A stretch of DNA of 64,000 bases from Paenibacillus rhizovicinus (lineage in GTDB: Bacteria; Bacillota; Bacilli; Paenibacillales; Paenibacillaceae): assembly GCF_010365285.1 (NCBI RefSeq), contig NZ_CP048286.1, forward strand, positions 3,176,501-3,240,500, given 5' to 3'. This document shows positions 8,141 to 15,637 of this stretch, piece by piece. Position 1 is the stretch's first letter. The number at the start of each line of letters is the position of its first letter. The translations under genes and the position numbers were made by a program. The notes under the pieces are model-generated. The model saw nothing but the letters and a program-made list of their open reading frames with translations, was not told where the DNA came from and searched no databases.

Positions 8141-9409
8141 TTACTTTTGCTTGATCCAGAAGTCGCGTACTTTCGGTGCCGAATTGTAAAGCGCCTCGCC
8201 GTCGAACGCCCACAGGTTGAGCGACTCGAACGAAACGTCGTTCTTCGTCTGCACGTCGGAGCGCGGTACCCACGAGCCCACTTCGTTGAACGGCGCGAGA
8301 CCTTCGCCCTTGCCGTCCGTCTCGCCCATCATCCAGCGGATGAACAGCTTCGCGGCAGCCTCGTGCGGCGCTTTGTTCGCGAGGAAGAAGTAACCGGAAT
8401 CCGGAACGGCCGTCTTCGGCTTGATGTCGTAGACCGGCTGAATCGTCCAGCCGTTCTCTTCGTTCTTCGAAACGTCGCCCGATACCGCGAGTCCGACCGC
8501 GTCGCTGTCCGCTTTGCCGATGGCATCCAGAACGTCGTCGCTGCCTTTCAGCACGATCAGGCCGTTGTCGAACAATTCCTTGATGAATTCGTAGCCGGCA
8601 TTCTCGGTGCCGTTCAGGACGATGTCCTTGCCGAATTCTTCTTTGTACGCCGCCGCCATATCGTCGCTGTTGTTGACCATCGTCGTGAACAGATCCATGA
8701 ACGCCGGGGAGCTGAGCGGGTCGGCCGTGTATACCTTGCCTTTGAACGCCGGCGTCGTCAGGTCCCACCAGTTCTTCACGGGCACTTCCGCATAGTGCTT
8801 GGCATTGTAGAAAATCGTCCGGAATTCCACATAGTTGGCATAGGCTTCCGCTTGCGTGCGGTAAGGCTCGTCAACGTTCGGCGCGATATCCTCAGGCAGA
8901 TATTTGATGTAGCGTCCCGGCTTAACCATCTCTTCTTCGACAGCGCCGCTGACTTCTTTCGTCAGGATAACGTCGGGATTGAATTGACCGGCATCTTGTT
9001 CCTTCATGACTTTGTCCATCATCTCGTCGGACTTGACCTTGCTCACTTCGACTTTGATTTCCGGATATTTCTTCATGAATGTCTCGGCGGCATCGTTGGC
9101 GCGGCCGGACGTCGAGTAGACGATGACCTTGCCTTCTTCTTTGGCTTTCGCATACAGGGCGTCGACCGAATCCTCCGAAGCCGCTGCATCGGCTCCGCTC
9201 GCATTGGCTGAAGCGTCGTTGCCGCTGCCAGCGTTGTCTGCTGCCTGTCCGTTCGCGTTCGCTGTTGTATTGGCATTCGTGTCGGCATTGCCGCTTGCCG
9301 TGGTGTTGTCATTGTCGGTGGTTTGTCCGCAGGCTGTCATAATCATGATTGCAGTTGCGAGTACGATCGCAGCCTTGGCAGGCTTGTTGGTATGTAGCCG
9401 GTTCATCAT
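8141..9409 (-). CDS. substrate-binding lipoprotein of AfuA/FbpA class
   Basis: The protein has 422 residues. A signal peptide ends in the lipobox MTAC, followed by an Asn/Ala/Thr-rich linker (about 45 residues) and then a periplasmic-binding-protein fold (KVIVYSTSGRAND, NPDVILTKEVSG, FYNAKHY). The family delivers Fe3+, phosphonates or sugar phosphates. Actinobacillus AfuA, once thought an iron protein, binds hexose phosphates. AGGAGG lies 11 bases before ATG 9409; a second ATG follows directly. It is the first gene of a five-gene operon (binding protein, permease, ATPase, PHP enzyme, RpiR regulator). On the minus strand upstream, TTTACC and TAACAT with 17 bases between could be the promoter, but this is weak. 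Confidence 0.87.
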   Translation of the reverse strand: MMNRLHTNKPAKAAIVLATAIMIMTACGQTTDNDNTTASGNADTNANTTANANGQAADNAGSGNDASANASGADAAASEDSVDALYAKAKEEGKVIVYSTSGRANDAAETFMKKYPEIKVEVSKVKSDEMMDKVMKEQDAGQFNPDVILTKEVSGAVEEEMVKPGRYIKYLPEDIAPNVDEPYRTQAEAYANYVEFRTIFYNAKHYAEVPVKNWWDLTTPAFKGKVYTADPLSSPAFMDLFTTMVNNSDDMAAAYKEEFGKDIVLNGTENAGYEFIKELFDNGLIVLKGSDDVLDAIGKADSDAVGLAVSGDVSKNEENGWTIQPVYDIKPKTAVPDSGYFFLANKAPHEAAAKLFIRWMMGETDGKGEGLAPFNEVGSWVPRSDVQTKNDVSFESLNLWAFDGEALYNSAPKVRDFWIKQK

Positions 9410-9580
9410 GTTACGGTTATCCTCCTAGGCGGCGGGCCCTTCTCGAGCCTCATCCGTATGGTTTCTCTTCTCTCTCCATGACTATAAGGTCGAAGTGTAA
9501 GCCTCATGTTACGGGCATATTGATTTTCGGTAAAAAACTTTTATTTCTATAAAAATGATAATTTTTGTTCATTTACGAAG

Positions 9581-9616
9581 AAAAGCCGGCGAGCCTGTAG
9601 GTGAAAGGCCGCCGGC
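9581..9616 (-). terminator. terminator of the frameshifted gene
   Basis: On the minus strand, GCCGGCGGCCT pairs with AGGCTCGCCGGC (one bulged base) and is followed by TTTTC. It begins about 50 bases after the stop at 9664. Confidence 0.65.
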
Positions 9617-9663
9617 AATCCGCAGTTGGTGATCAGGTATCGCTGTCTTGCTTCGCGCTTCTG

Positions 9664-10100
9664 CTAGAAGTCGGAAAATGCAGTGGCATAAAAGCTTTCC
9701 GGACCGAACCGGATCGGCCCCAGATTGCTGGTGCTGACGAACGCCGAGTAGACGAGCTCGTTCTCGGGCGGCGCAGGCACGTCGAAGTCGGCCCCGGCAA
9801 CGGTAATCGTGCGTACGATCGACGTCCCGTCGGCCCTTCCGCCCATAGGCCGCTATACACCAGCGTATCGGACGGGTCCGTTCCCCGAATGATCTGGACG
9901 AGAATGCCTGCCCCGGAAGACTCGCCAAGGAATTCAATCGAGACGGTTGCCGAAAACTGAACGCGAATGACTCCGCCGGGCTGGACGACGTTCAATCCCA
10001 CCTGACCGAACAATACGGGCTCGGTGGACTCGAATGGAATTTCAATCGACTCTTCGAAACTGGCGTTTTGCGATGTTCTCGCATCTAAAAATCTGCTCAT
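9664..10100 (-). pseudogene. frameshifted beta-rich protein, unknown family
   Basis: Translation from ATG 10100 (AAGGAGG eight bases upstream) gives a Val/Ile/Thr-rich sequence (EPVLFGQVGLNVVQPGG, RVQFSATVSIEFLGE) as far as YSGLWAEG near 9843. The sensible continuation (DGTSIVRTITVAGADFDV, ENELVYSAFVSTSN) is in the next frame and ends FYATAFSDF at the stop 9664. Adding one G to the GGG after GCGGAA near 9836 would restore one ~145-residue frame. The alternating pattern suggests a beta-sandwich surface or spore-coat-type protein, but I recognise no family. It has its own terminator. It is either a real one-base deletion or an assembly error in a G run. Confidence 0.6.
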
Positions 10101-10349
10101 ATCCATCTCCTCCTTCATTGGCTTGTACATTGCTATATGAGCCGCTCACGGCGACCGATATGGACAGGCGTTGAATCCTCACGGCACAGGCTGCATGTTG
10201 CGATCAACATGACAATCGGCAAGTCTCCCCATGCGCGGTCCATCCGCATCGCGGGCGTCCGCTAATTGTTGTACAATTCCCCCGTCTAGTCTGATAGGAT
10301 GAAGCGTATGATGTACCACGGACACCATTCTTCCCGGGGAGGATTCGAT

Positions 10350-10694
10350 ATGCTTCTGATCGATCTCGTCTTTTTTCTGCTCGAACTGTGCGCGCTTGCG
10401 GCATTCTGCTACTGGGGGTTCAAGCTCCCGGGGGCCGCTCAGTGGGTTCGAATCGCGGCAGGCGTCGGAACGCCTGCGCTGGTCGCCGTGCTGTGGGGCA
10501 CTTTCGTCGCTCCCAAAGCGTCCATGCCGGTCAGCAGCCTGATGCGCTTCGCCATTCAGCTTGTCATCTTCGGAACGGCCGCTGCCGCCTTGTACGACAC
10601 GGGCCGGCATAAGCTGGGGACGATCTTCATGCTTATCGCGGTCGTGGAGCTGGTCCTGTCGTATTCGCTGAAGGCGAAGCGGAAAATACGTTGA
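10350..10694 (+). CDS. YrdB/DUF2568 family small membrane protein
   Basis: The protein has 114 residues and four hydrophobic helices: LIDLVFFLLELCALAAFCYW, then around VAVLWGTFVAPKA, IQLVIFGTAAAAL, and the C-terminal IFMLIAVVELVLSY. The LLELxALAAFxYWG start and WGxFVAPKA motif are characteristic of YrdB/DUF2568. Function is unknown in the family. ATG 10350 was chosen for GGAGG seven bases upstream; earlier in-frame codons lack a site. It is the only plus-strand gene after 2.9 kb and appears to stand alone. Confidence 0.8.
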   Translation: MLLIDLVFFLLELCALAAFCYWGFKLPGAAQWVRIAAGVGTPALVAVLWGTFVAPKASMPVSSLMRFAIQLVIFGTAAAALYDTGRHKLGTIFMLIAVVELVLSYSLKAKRKIR

Positions 10695-10760
10695 TTGCCT
10701 GGTGCAACGTGGATTGCCAACTTGCTGGCCGCTTACAGCCGCTTGCTGCCCGCTGCCGCC

Positions 10761-10813
10761 AAAAAAGGAGCTGACCGAACGCCATTAGGAAAATGACGTC
10801 GGTACAGCTCCTT
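10761..10813 (-). terminator. terminator of the zinc efflux operon
   Basis: On the minus strand GGAGCTG...CGA pairs with TCGGTCAGCTCC (one bulge) and is followed by TTTTTT at 10766-10761. It lies about 35 bases after the stop of the cation diffusion facilitator gene. Confidence 0.75.
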
Positions 10814-10846
10814 CGTTACGATTAACGCGGTTTATCTTTCGTTCCG

Positions 10847-11848
10847 TTAATGATCATGGCTATCATGAGACTCATGATGATGGTGATCATGCTCCGGCTC
10901 TGCGCCGTCGCACAAGATCGAATTGCCATGCGGGTGACGATCGTCCTCCATCTGAATCGTGCAGTGGCCGATGTTCAGATGCAGCAGGCGATGCTCGATC
11001 TCCCGCAGCAGCGCCTGGCTCTGCTCAATCGTCGTTGCACCGTCCAGCGTTACGTGGCAGGACAGCGCATTTCTGCCGCTCGTGATGCTCCATACATGCA
11101 AGTCATGCACGCCATGAATGCCGGGGACGGCGCTTATCGCCTCGGCGACCTTGTTCAGCGGCACGTCTTTCGGCGTCGCCTCCATGAGAATATGGATCGT
11201 CTGGCGGACGATGCCGACGGCGCCGAACGCGATCAATACGGCAATCAGCACGCTCAGGATCGGATCGACCACGTACCATCCGGTGAAGCGGATGATCAGC
11301 CCTCCGACGATAACGCCGGCCGAAGCCGCCGCGTCGCCCATCATGTGCAGCACGGCGCTGCGCACGTTGATATTATCCTCTTTGCTCAGCCCGAGGCCGA
11401 GGTATAGATTCATGACAAGCCCGACGCCGGCGCTGATAAACATCCACGTGCTCCCCACCTCTTCAGGCGCTTGAAACCGTCTGACGGCCTCCCACAAAAT
11501 GACGACCGCAATCAGAATAAGCGAGAGCGCGTTAATGAACGCGGCCAAAATGCCCGAGCGATGGTAGCCGAACGTGTAGCCCTCGGAAGGCGCCTTCAGC
11601 GACTGCTTCATCGCATACCAGGAGAGCCCGATCGCCGCTATGTCGGTCAGCACATGCCCTGCATCGGACAGCAGCGCCAGGCTGTGCGAGATGAATCCGC
11701 CGACGACCTCCACGATGAGGATGAAGAAGCTGAGGAAGAACGCCAGCTTCATCTTGCCGATCGGCGCATGCGTATGAAACACGTCGCCGTGACTGTGATC
11801 ATGGCCGTGTCCATGACCGCCATGCCCGTGAGAATGATTGTGACTCAT
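10847..11848 (-). CDS. czcD: cation diffusion facilitator, zinc efflux (CzcD/ZitB-like)
   Basis: The protein has 333 residues. It has a His-rich N-terminus (HNHSHGHGG...) and a His-rich C-terminus ending in repeated HD/HH. Six membrane helices are visible. The transport site has the His/Asp pairs in SDAGHVLTD (helix 2) and VLHMMGDA (helix 5); this HDHD set is typical of Zn/Cd/Co exporters. A cytoplasmic C-terminal domain follows (VPGIHGVHDLHVWSI). It exchanges Zn2+ for protons at the cell membrane. GGGGGG upstream of ATG 11848. It lies 15 bases after the ArsR-type repressor gene and is co-transcribed with it. Confidence 0.92.
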   Translation of the reverse strand: MSHNHSHGHGGHGHGHDHSHGDVFHTHAPIGKMKLAFFLSFFILIVEVVGGFISHSLALLSDAGHVLTDIAAIGLSWYAMKQSLKAPSEGYTFGYHRSGILAAFINALSLILIAVVILWEAVRRFQAPEEVGSTWMFISAGVGLVMNLYLGLGLSKEDNINVRSAVLHMMGDAAASAGVIVGGLIIRFTGWYVVDPILSVLIAVLIAFGAVGIVRQTIHILMEATPKDVPLNKVAEAISAVPGIHGVHDLHVWSITSGRNALSCHVTLDGATTIEQSQALLREIEHRLLHLNIGHCTIQMEDDRHPHGNSILCDGAEPEHDHHHHESHDSHDH

Positions 11849-11863
11849 CTGCGTATCCCCCTT

Positions 11864-12226
11864 TCATCGATGCGAAATATGGGCAAGACCGGTTTCGAAC
11901 AGCGTGAGCACATGCTCGTCGTCGATGCTGTAATAGACCATGCGGCCGACTTTGCGGCGCTTAATGAGCGCGAGGTTTTTGAGATAGCGCAGCTGATGGG
12001 AGATCGAGGACTGCGTCATCTCCAGCACGGCCGCGAGATCACAGACGCACATTTCCGCATGAATGAGCGTATGCACGATGCGTAATCGGGTCGGATCGCT
12101 CAGCGCTTGATAGAAATTCGCCATCTTGACCACCATATCATCGGTCAGTTGAACCTGCGCCGCCGCCGACACCACGTCGTCATGGATAATGGTGACATCG
12201 CAGCAATCCTTGATATCTTCTTCCAT
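11864..12226 (-). CDS. ArsR/SmtB-family metal-sensing repressor (CadC/CzrA-like)
   Basis: The protein has 120 residues with a winged helix (TQSSISHQLRYLK is the recognition helix). Two metal sites can be read. The alpha3N site is formed by N-terminal DCCD and MCVCDL, as in CadC/ZiaR. The alpha5 site is D-x-H then His 11 and 14 residues later (DEHVLTLFETGLAHISH), as in CzrA. Zn or Cd sensing is therefore likely. The start is uncertain: ATG 12226 gives a normal length but a weak ribosome site. A TTG at 12280 would place coding sequence across the operator and was not chosen. First gene of the pair with the zinc exporter, which it should repress in the absence of metal. Confidence 0.88.
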   Translation of the reverse strand: MEEDIKDCCDVTIIHDDVVSAAAQVQLTDDMVVKMANFYQALSDPTRLRIVHTLIHAEMCVCDLAAVLEMTQSSISHQLRYLKNLALIKRRKVGRMVYYSIDDEHVLTLFETGLAHISHR

Positions 12227-12270
12227 TGCATTCAGCTTGTCCAATTTGTCCACCCCATTATATCTGCAAT

Positions 12271-12290
12271 ATATGAGCAAGTATTCATAT
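12271..12290 (-). promoter_or_regulatory. SmtB/CzrA-type operator
   Basis: ATATGAGCAAGTATTCATAT contains TGAG, six bases, TTCA. This is one mismatch from the family consensus TGAA-N6-TTCA. It is placed 45 bases upstream of the repressor start, as expected for autoregulation. A candidate promoter (TTGTCC, 18 bases, TAAACT) lies just upstream on the minus strand. Confidence 0.65.
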
Positions 12291-12423
12291 GTTGTAGTTT
12301 AGCATAACAAGGAATCTACGGACAACCATTATTAGACATTTGCCGGATTGGCTCGACTTTCGTGATCGGGATACTGCTGCGTTTGCTAGCTGCTTTGCCG
12401 TATACGCTGGTTGCCCCGTATGC

Positions 12424-12680
12424 TATTTTGTACGATATTTCGTGCATAGCGTCGGTGACGGACTGCTTCACGCGCTACTTTGTGCGATTTTTCGTACAAA
12501 ACCCCTGCGACGGGTAGACACAACTTTTCACTTCTTCTTAACGTTGTGTCCACTTTTTATTCTAGCTTCAAAGCGCCAGTGTCTGGCTGCCTCGCTAGCT
12601 TCATTATACGATTTTTCGTACAAAACCCCAGCGACGGGCTGATTCGCTCGCTTCTTTGTACGATTTTTCGTACAAAGACC
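12424..12680. repeat. four degenerate units with a TTGTACGA/TCGTACAA palindrome
   Basis: The best cores read TTTGTACGA, a short T-rich loop, TCGTACAAA at 12655-12676, with weaker cores near 12426-12445, 12479-12501 and 12603-12624. Three are followed by ACCC(c/a)GCgACgGG and then CGCTcGCT-like sequence, so the unit is about 50-60 bases. Between units 2 and 3 lies a separate GACACAAC/GTTGTGTC hairpin (12517-12550). No gene is supported in 12291-12763. Unit spacing is irregular. Confidence 0.6.
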
Positions 12681-12763
12681 CAGCCACTGGCCGCCTCGCT
12701 CGCTAGTCCGCGAAGCAGCCCGCCTGCCCGCCTGCTTCGCGAGCCGGGCCCCCCGCGCGAGAA

Positions 12764-12802
12764 TAAAAAGAAACCCGACGCTACAAAACGTCGGGTTTCT
12801 CT
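12764..12802 (-). terminator. terminator of the mannosidase operon
   Basis: AGAAACCCGACG pairs exactly with CGTCGGGTTTCT across an eight-base loop. On the minus strand the stem is followed by TTTTTATTC. It starts nine bases after the GH38 stop. Confidence 0.9.
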
Positions 12803-12810
12803 ATTCTCAA

Positions 12811-15564
12811 TTACTTCAGGGCCACGCCCGCCGTGAAGATCTCGCACGGGCCGAGCTTCGCCGCGAACGCGGCGGCCGCTTCGCCCGAAGGCGTCACGGC
12901 TTCGACCGTGCGCTCGAGCACGTCGCTCTTATACACGGATGCAGCCGTCTCCACGTTCGGCTGAACGCTCAGCGACGCCGCCTCAGGACGCAGGTTGAAC
13001 CAGCGCAGCATGAGGTCGCCCGTCGCTCCCGCGATCTTGGCCGACGAGAAGGCAACGCCTTCGCCTTCCCAAGCCAGGAATGCATGCGCCGGCGCAAGCG
13101 TGCCGCCGTGTACGCCGGTTTGGACGGCTGTCCACGGCGTTTGGAACTGATACGCCGCCGCGAACGCGCCGTCCGCCGTTCCGTCCGCTTGATGCGGGAG
13201 GATCAGCAGCTCGGCCGTATGCTCGCCGAGGCACTGCGCTTCCGGCGTCGGGAAGACGCCCCAGTCGCCGAGCTCCGCCACGGAGCGAAGCAAGGTAACG
13301 GCAATCGTATTGCGGCCGTCGCGAAGTACTTCGTACTCGTTCAAGCCTTTGTTCGCGATCGCGAGTCCCTGCGCGCCGTCGCTGACATCCGCAAAAGCCT
13401 GCTGATGCTGCGCGTTGCTCGGATTCTCCCACTCGGCAGCCGGTTCGTTGTCGCGAACCGCCACTTCGAAGATCGCATCGGCCCGATGCACGGACGCGGC
13501 CAGATCGGTCGGGAACAAAGCGCGCACGCGATGATCCTTCGCTTGGTTATTGAAGGTCGTGCGGATGCCTACGCCGCGGCCGGAGCGCTCCAGGCTGACG
13601 ACGGTACGGATCGTGAGCGGCACGAGCTCCTTCGAACGGCCGGCCTTCCGGTACGGGTAATAGACGGCTTCCTGCTTCTCTTGCTCGAACAGCTCGTCGG
13701 CCGATGCCGGGATGGACCAATGATGCACGATCTCGAACGACGCGCGGTACGCGTTGTCTTCGATTACGCGGATTTCGGCCGCGAGGCCTTTGGTCGTCAG
13801 CGCAGGCACGCCGTCCGGCTGCTTGTACATGTACTCGTTGCCGATGTCCCCGGTGTTCTCGTAAATCAGCAAATCGCGGTACGTGCGGCCGCTCGCGAAG
13901 TCCGTCACCGCCAGGGTGCCGTCCTCGGCGATCTCGACGCCCAGCTGCGCGTTCCCCATCGCGCGCGGGCCGGTCAAGAGCGACGCTTCCGAAACGGTGC
14001 TAGCCGCGTCAAGCACCCATGCGTAGGCCTGCAAGCCGATCGCAGGCGCTACGGACGCTTCGAACGTCAGCTTCACGCGGCGCGCCCAGTACGGCTGACG
14101 GAATTTATCGTCCGGCAGGTCGTAACCGAACTGCAGGCCGAGGTCCGCCATCGTATGGGAAACGGCTTTGCCGTCCGAATCGACGAGCGTGCGGCCCGTA
14201 ACGTCGACCGCCTTCATCATGCGGGTCATTTCATTGAAGCCGATGCCGTCGCGGAAATACACGCGCGCAACGTCAAGCTCGACTTCGACGACGCCGCTGT
14301 GCGACCAGCCCGTCGTGTTGAACACGACGAACGGCAGCGCGTCGCGGCCGAAGCGCTCGAATCCGCTTGTATCGACGGCGCTTGCGAGCGACAGCTTGCT
14401 GTCGTCAACGATCGTTTCCGCAACATGACGGCTCTTATCGAACCGGGTGATCATCTCGCGGTGAACCTCGTCGACGCTGCAGCCGCAGATGCTGTCATGC
14501 GGGTGATTCTGCATGAGCGTCTTCCAAGCATAGTTCAGCAGATGATGCGGGTACTGGGCTTTGCCCGCGGCATGCGCGAACGCAGCCAACGGCTCGGCGA
14601 CCTTCTCGAGCATCGTCTGGCCGACTTGGTTCATCTGTTTCAGATACACCCGCGCGGAAGCCGTGTTCACGAGCGTGGACCAGCCGTCCGTACGCTGGCT
14701 GCGCAGCTCGCCGCGCACGACCGATAGGTCCGTGTCCAGCGCGGATTGCAGCGAGGCCAGATAGTCCGTGAAGTTCGAATGCACGAAATCCGTGTCCGGA
14801 TACAGCTTGCGCGCCGTGCGGATCGCTTCGGGCAGATCCGTCTGAATCGGCTGATGGTCGCAGCCGTTCATGAACAGCAGCTGTCCCGTGGAAGCGTATT
14901 TGCCGGCGTCGGCCAGCTTGCGGTCCCAGTATTCCTTGGCTTCCGCTTCGTCTACCGGCACTTCGTTGCCGTTGCTGTACCAGTTGGCGAACAGAATGCC
15001 CAGTACGCGCGAGCCGTCCGGTCCCTCCCAGATGAGCTCGGAGAACGACGATTCGTACGCCGAGTCCGCAACCTCGTTGTTGAAGCCCGTCGGCTTAACC
15101 CCGCGGCCGAACACCGCGTTGTCGATGCCCGCCTGCCGCATCAGCTGCGGCGCCTGGCCGATATTGCCGAACGTGTCGGGGAAATATCCGACTTTCGCGA
15201 TCGTGTCGTAATGCGCGGCATCTTGATGTCCGATCTGCAGGTTGCGCACGTTCGCTTCGCTGCTCGTCAGGAACGCATCCTGCAGCACGTACCAAGGTCC
15301 GATATGAATCCGGCCTTCGCGGATCCATTTCTCCAGACGTTCCCGCTGGTCGGGACGCACCTGCAGGTAATCCTCGATGATGATCGTCTGTCCGTCGAGG
15401 TAGAAGCTGCGGTATTCCGTGTCCTTTTCCAGCGTGTCCATCAGCGTATCCATCAGCGCGATCAGACGCACATGATGCTTCTCGTAAGGCAAATACCATT
15501 CGCGGTCCCAGTGGGTGTGCGAGATGATATGCGCCGTTCTTCGCTTGTTATCTCCGTTCGCCAT
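12811..15564 (-). CDS. GH38 alpha-mannosidase
   Basis: The protein has 917 residues and no signal peptide, so it acts in the cytoplasm. Near the N-terminus is HIISHTHWDREWYLPYE, the zinc-binding GH38 start. GYFPDTFGNIGQAPQ carries the Asp nucleophile. The central HDSICGCSVDEVH and the long C-terminal beta region agree with bacterial GH38 enzymes, including MngB-like ones. The family removes alpha-linked mannose. ATG 15564 has GGGGAG seven bases upstream; codons further up lack a site. Last gene of the eight-gene locus that starts at 27208. It is expected to trim imported mannosides together with the GH125 enzyme and the clan GH-A enzyme before it. Confidence 0.92.
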   Translation of the reverse strand: MANGDNKRRTAHIISHTHWDREWYLPYEKHHVRLIALMDTLMDTLEKDTEYRSFYLDGQTIIIEDYLQVRPDQRERLEKWIREGRIHIGPWYVLQDAFLTSSEANVRNLQIGHQDAAHYDTIAKVGYFPDTFGNIGQAPQLMRQAGIDNAVFGRGVKPTGFNNEVADSAYESSFSELIWEGPDGSRVLGILFANWYSNGNEVPVDEAEAKEYWDRKLADAGKYASTGQLLFMNGCDHQPIQTDLPEAIRTARKLYPDTDFVHSNFTDYLASLQSALDTDLSVVRGELRSQRTDGWSTLVNTASARVYLKQMNQVGQTMLEKVAEPLAAFAHAAGKAQYPHHLLNYAWKTLMQNHPHDSICGCSVDEVHREMITRFDKSRHVAETIVDDSKLSLASAVDTSGFERFGRDALPFVVFNTTGWSHSGVVEVELDVARVYFRDGIGFNEMTRMMKAVDVTGRTLVDSDGKAVSHTMADLGLQFGYDLPDDKFRQPYWARRVKLTFEASVAPAIGLQAYAWVLDAASTVSEASLLTGPRAMGNAQLGVEIAEDGTLAVTDFASGRTYRDLLIYENTGDIGNEYMYKQPDGVPALTTKGLAAEIRVIEDNAYRASFEIVHHWSIPASADELFEQEKQEAVYYPYRKAGRSKELVPLTIRTVVSLERSGRGVGIRTTFNNQAKDHRVRALFPTDLAASVHRADAIFEVAVRDNEPAAEWENPSNAQHQQAFADVSDGAQGLAIANKGLNEYEVLRDGRNTIAVTLLRSVAELGDWGVFPTPEAQCLGEHTAELLILPHQADGTADGAFAAAYQFQTPWTAVQTGVHGGTLAPAHAFLAWEGEGVAFSSAKIAGATGDLMLRWFNLRPEAASLSVQPNVETAASVYKSDVLERTVEAVTPSGEAAAAFAAKLGPCEIFTAGVALK

Positions 15565-15637
15565 CGTTAGCTCCCCTTTCCCTTTCGCTTTCGCTATTCC
15601 AAACTCGTTTCGCTTTTCCAAACTCGTTTCGCTTTTC

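Noticed and set aside
12424-12680. CRISPR array
   Set aside because: Only four degenerate units with irregular spacing and related spacers, and no cas genes.
12340-12836. Plus-strand frames across the palindromic repeats
   Set aside because: Their translations just repeat the repeat units (FSYKTPATG twice or more), and there is no ribosome site.
13084-14727. Open frame of 547 codons on the plus strand
   Set aside because: Antisense to GH38, with biased composition and no ribosome site or domain.
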